This document shows positions 62,121-64,000 of a stretch of 64,000 nt of DNA, in pieces. A model generated the notes under the pieces. That model made no database searches and was not told the origin of the DNA. It saw only the letters and a program-made list of their open reading frames with translations. The translations under genes and the position numbers were made by a program. Within the stretch, counting starts at the first letter, position 1; every line of letters starts with the position of its first letter. The stretch covers positions 33,641 to 97,640 of the forward strand of contig NZ_VULZ01000014.1 of NCBI RefSeq assembly GCF_009696445.1, written 5' to 3'. The DNA is from Porcincola intestinalis (GTDB taxonomy: Bacteria > Bacillota > Clostridia > Lachnospirales > Lachnospiraceae).

Positions 62121-63392
62121 ATGATACAACGTGATCTTTATCTTCACCAACTTGTTTCCTATATGTGGGATGGTCAGATCAAAGTTATTACCGGGATCCG
62201 GCGGTGCGGAAAGTCCGTTCTTTTATTCGAACTGTTTCGTGACTATCTGCTGTCACAGGGGACGAGCGCCGAGAACATCATTACAATCGAACTTGATAAA
62301 CGCAAAGATGTAAAATTCCGCAGCCCGATTGCTCTCAGCAGTATGGTCGAGGCAAAGATACAAAACAGCGCACAACAGTACTATCTCTTTATCGATGAAA
62401 TTCAACTGTCTGTTTCCATTCCCGATCCGGATCTGCCCGGCGAAAAGGTAACAATCTATGATATGCTGAATGAGCTGCGAGGATACAAAAATCTTGATGT
62501 GTATGTCACAGGAAGCAATTCCAGAATGCTGTCAAGCGACATCGTGACAGAATTTCGCGGCCGTTCTTCGCAGGTCCATGTATATCCTCTTTCTTTCCGG
62601 GAGCTCTTTGAAGCTGCAGGCGGAGATAAAAGAGATGCATTTGACCGCTATATGCTTTATGGCGGAATGCCATACCTTCTGAATCTGAAGGAAGACCGAC
62701 AGCGAAAAGACTATTTAGCACAGCTTTTTAATGAGGTATATATCAAGGATATCATTGAGCGTGAGGGAATTGAACGCCCTGATGTACTTTCTGATATCCT
62801 GGACTTTCTTGCGTCATCTGTCAGCTCGCTGACAAATCCCACAAATATTGCAAACACACTGAACAGTACAAAAAAGGCGAATGTCAACCCAAAAACTGTT
62901 TCAAGTTACCTGGAATACCTGAAGAATGCCTTTCTGATCAGCGAAGCAAAACGCTGGGATATCAAGGGAAAACGATATTTCCAGTATCCGAACAAATATT
63001 ATTACACAGATATCGGACTCCGTAATGCGCGAGTCAATTTCCGGCAATTTGATCCTGGTCATATCATGGAAAACATCCTGTACAATGAACTGATTATACA
63101 GGGATATTCCGTTGATGTTGGCGTCGTCCTCGACAGGCGAAAAGATCAGAAGGTGCAAAAGGAAATTGATTTTGTTGTCAATCAAGGAGACAAAAAGGTA
63201 TATATCCAATCCGCCTATGAAATGTCTCATACAGAAAAGACAACCAGTGAACTGGACTCTCTGCGACTAACGAATGATTTCTTTGAGAAAATCGTTATGC
63301 GTCGGGATATTCCGGCGTCATTTACGGATGAAAACGGCATTCGTCATATCAATGTACTGGATTTCCTGCTTGGCAAAGAAACGATCTTCTGA
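62121..63392 (+). CDS. AAA+ ATPase with DUF4143 domain
   Basis: This 423-residue protein has Walker A GIRRCGKS (about 24-31), Walker B-like YLFIDEIQ (near 92-99), an arginine-containing sensor (VTGSNSRML) and a C-terminal DUF4143 nuclease-like domain (about 210-410, with EIDFVVNQG near 350). Such proteins are common, often several per genome in gut anaerobes. Their role is unknown; links to defence or mobile elements have been suggested. The start ATG at 62121 has CAGGAGG six bases ahead. The duplicated dyad segment upstream implies specific control. GC content here is visibly lower than in the 1-46 kb part, suggesting transfer. Confidence 0.9.
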   Translation: MIQRDLYLHQLVSYMWDGQIKVITGIRRCGKSVLLFELFRDYLLSQGTSAENIITIELDKRKDVKFRSPIALSSMVEAKIQNSAQQYYLFIDEIQLSVSIPDPDLPGEKVTIYDMLNELRGYKNLDVYVTGSNSRMLSSDIVTEFRGRSSQVHVYPLSFRELFEAAGGDKRDAFDRYMLYGGMPYLLNLKEDRQRKDYLAQLFNEVYIKDIIEREGIERPDVLSDILDFLASSVSSLTNPTNIANTLNSTKKANVNPKTVSSYLEYLKNAFLISEAKRWDIKGKRYFQYPNKYYYTDIGLRNARVNFRQFDPGHIMENILYNELIIQGYSVDVGVVLDRRKDQKVQKEIDFVVNQGDKKVYIQSAYEMSHTEKTTSELDSLRLTNDFFEKIVMRRDIPASFTDENGIRHINVLDFLLGKETIF

Positions 63393-63419
63393 TTCATAAG
63401 ATAATCGGTACATGGTAGG

Positions 63420-63503
63420 ATGAATCTTCTGGATGAGGTCGCGAGCATGGCAGCGGATCTGGATAGATTCAGTGATGCGAGGAGAAATTTATTATGGCAG
63501 TAA
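63420..63503 (+). CDS. Very short ORF overlapping the next one (doubtful)
   Basis: A 27-codon frame (MNLLDEVASMAADLDRF...) ends inside the start of the 55-residue ORF. There is no well-spaced ribosome site. It could be a coupling ORF, or the tail of a decayed gene. Confidence 0.25.
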   Translation: MNLLDEVASMAADLDRFSDARRNLLWQ

Positions 63504-63661
63504 GAAAAGCAGATGAATCAGACAGATTGTTTGTAGTTGAAGTAGGTATGGAGAACCGTGCACCGGAGGAGATCGCTAAAGATGCGGCTTTTCAAATCAG
63601 TGCATTGTTCGACAGGCTTATAGAGGAGCAGCAGAAAAAAGATGATCAAGACATTGTATAA
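63494..63661 (+). CDS. Small acidic protein, 55 residues
   Basis: The frame begins MAVRKADESDRLFVVEVGMEN, continues with PEEIAKDAAFQISALFDRL and ends in a Glu/Gln/Lys/Asp-rich helix. An AGGAG lies 9 bases before the ATG. It has no membrane segment and no family that I recognise. It follows the ATPase by 100 bases on the same strand and may be co-transcribed. The following 215 bases carry an inverted repeat and a terminator but no gene. Confidence 0.55.
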   Translation: MAVRKADESDRLFVVEVGMENRAPEEIAKDAAFQISALFDRLIEEQQKKDDQDIV

Positions 63662-63748
63662 CAAGTTGCAGGATGTACAGAAAGTTCTGATTTTTTGCGA
63701 GAGTATGCAAAAATTTCTGTAAATAGGATTTCCTGTGATAAGATTTAT

Positions 63749-63789
63749 GCCTGACAGACCAGTGAAGTGTAGCTCTCAGGCTGTCAGGC
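63749..63789. repeat. Inverted repeat GCCTGACAG/CTGTCAGGC
   Basis: Perfect 9-bp arms lie 23 bases apart between the small ORF and the terminator. It may mark the edge of the mobile DNA that begins at the window end. Confidence 0.6.
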
Positions 63790-63832
63790 GGCTGCTTATT
63801 ATATACGACATGATTTGTGGCATGTCAATTTC

Positions 63833-63863
63833 GGGCGGGGGATTATCCCGCCCTTTCATTTTG
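63833..63863 (+). terminator. GC-rich terminator
   Basis: GGGCGGGG and CCCGCCC with a 6-base loop are followed by TTTCATTTT on the plus strand. It would stop transcripts from the ATPase/small ORF side before the convergent transposase gene. Confidence 0.8.
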
Positions 63864-63876
63864 TTCGCAGGTATTC

Positions 63877-64000
63877 TTAATCGGCTAATCGGTCTTCGTA
63901 CATGACCGATAATTCGCCGTACACCTGTCCCCAGTTCCGGATCGGCATCGTCCATTTTTTCGTCGCTTCCAGAGTTGCCAGGTAGAGTGCTTTCTGCAAC
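63877..64000 (-). CDS. IS256-family transposase, C-terminal part (cut by window end)
   Basis: The last 40 codons of a minus-strand gene lie here. The segment KWTMPIRNWGQVYGELSVMY followed by EDRL is the characteristic C-terminus of IS256 (mutator-type) transposases. The stop codon is TAA at 63877-63879. The rest lies beyond the window, so whether it is intact cannot be judged. It indicates mobile DNA at the right edge. Confidence 0.85.
   Translation of the reverse strand, partial: LQKALYLATLEATKKWTMPIRNWGQVYGELSVMYEDRLAD

Overview
The window looks like chromosome of an anaerobic, moderately GC-rich (roughly mid-50s %) Clostridia-type Firmicute, most like a gut Lachnospiraceae. The evidence is the oxygen-sensitive class III ribonucleotide reductase (nrdD/nrdG), a T-box leader, a CIRCE-controlled hsp20, an ABC-F protein with a leader attenuator, strong Shine-Dalgarno sites and sigma-A promoters (TTGACA-17-TATAAT type). 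The four exported proteins carry threonine/glutamate/alanine-rich linkers typical of that family. Genus cannot be fixed from sequence alone.

Layout. 1-9.2 kb: a TadZ/CpaE-like protein, then minus-strand housekeeping genes (gpsA, a MATE exporter, aspS, nrdG, nrdD with NrdR-like boxes). 9.6-10.4 kb: an unknown protein and a DUF1858 protein. 10.5-16.7 kb: a malto-oligosaccharide operon (two CUT1 permeases, binding protein, GH13 glucosidase, LacI regulator) reading from one promoter with two LacI-type operators. 17-20.3 kb: cstA and an unknown gene preceded by a full T-box leader. 20.4-30 kb: a xylo-oligosaccharide locus: two GH120 beta-xylosidases flanking a polyol dehydrogenase, a CUT1 transporter with its binding protein, and a divergent AraC regulator. 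30-45.7 kb: mixed genes: PsiE-like protein, ketopantoate reductase, SbcCD nuclease, PrsW-type protease, a 49-residue small protein, a PucR-type regulator, pyruvate kinase, Nudix hydrolase, NCS2 permease, sodium:solute symporter and D-lactate dehydrogenase. 46-49 kb: hsp20 under CIRCE, tRNA-Arg(CCU), and an ABC-F gene whose start codon and ribosome site lie inside a terminator hairpin. 49-51 kb: an IS30-type insertion sequence with repeated terminal sequences and a serine-recombinase stub. 51.1-60.8 kb: an eight-gene ribose-type ABC transporter operon with three sugar isomerase/epimerase-fold proteins, a Gfo/Idh/MocA dehydrogenase and a zinc dehydrogenase, with a divergent LacI regulator and long TGTAAC dyads. 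61-64 kb: a secreted unknown protein, a truncated XRE regulator, a DUF4143 ATPase behind a 55-bp duplicated promoter-like segment, small ORFs, and the C-terminus of an IS256-family transposase running off the end.

Functionally the window is dominated by three sugar import-and-breakdown systems, each with its own regulator, feeding glycolysis (pyk) and fermentation (ldhA), with redox-sensitive DNA precursor synthesis and stress genes between them. The most unusual items are the ABC-F leader attenuator, the T-box in front of a non-synthetase gene, the eight-gene isomerase/dehydrogenase operon of unknown substrate, the repeated elements before the DUF4143 ATPase, and loss of the lipoprotein cysteine in the solute-binding proteins.
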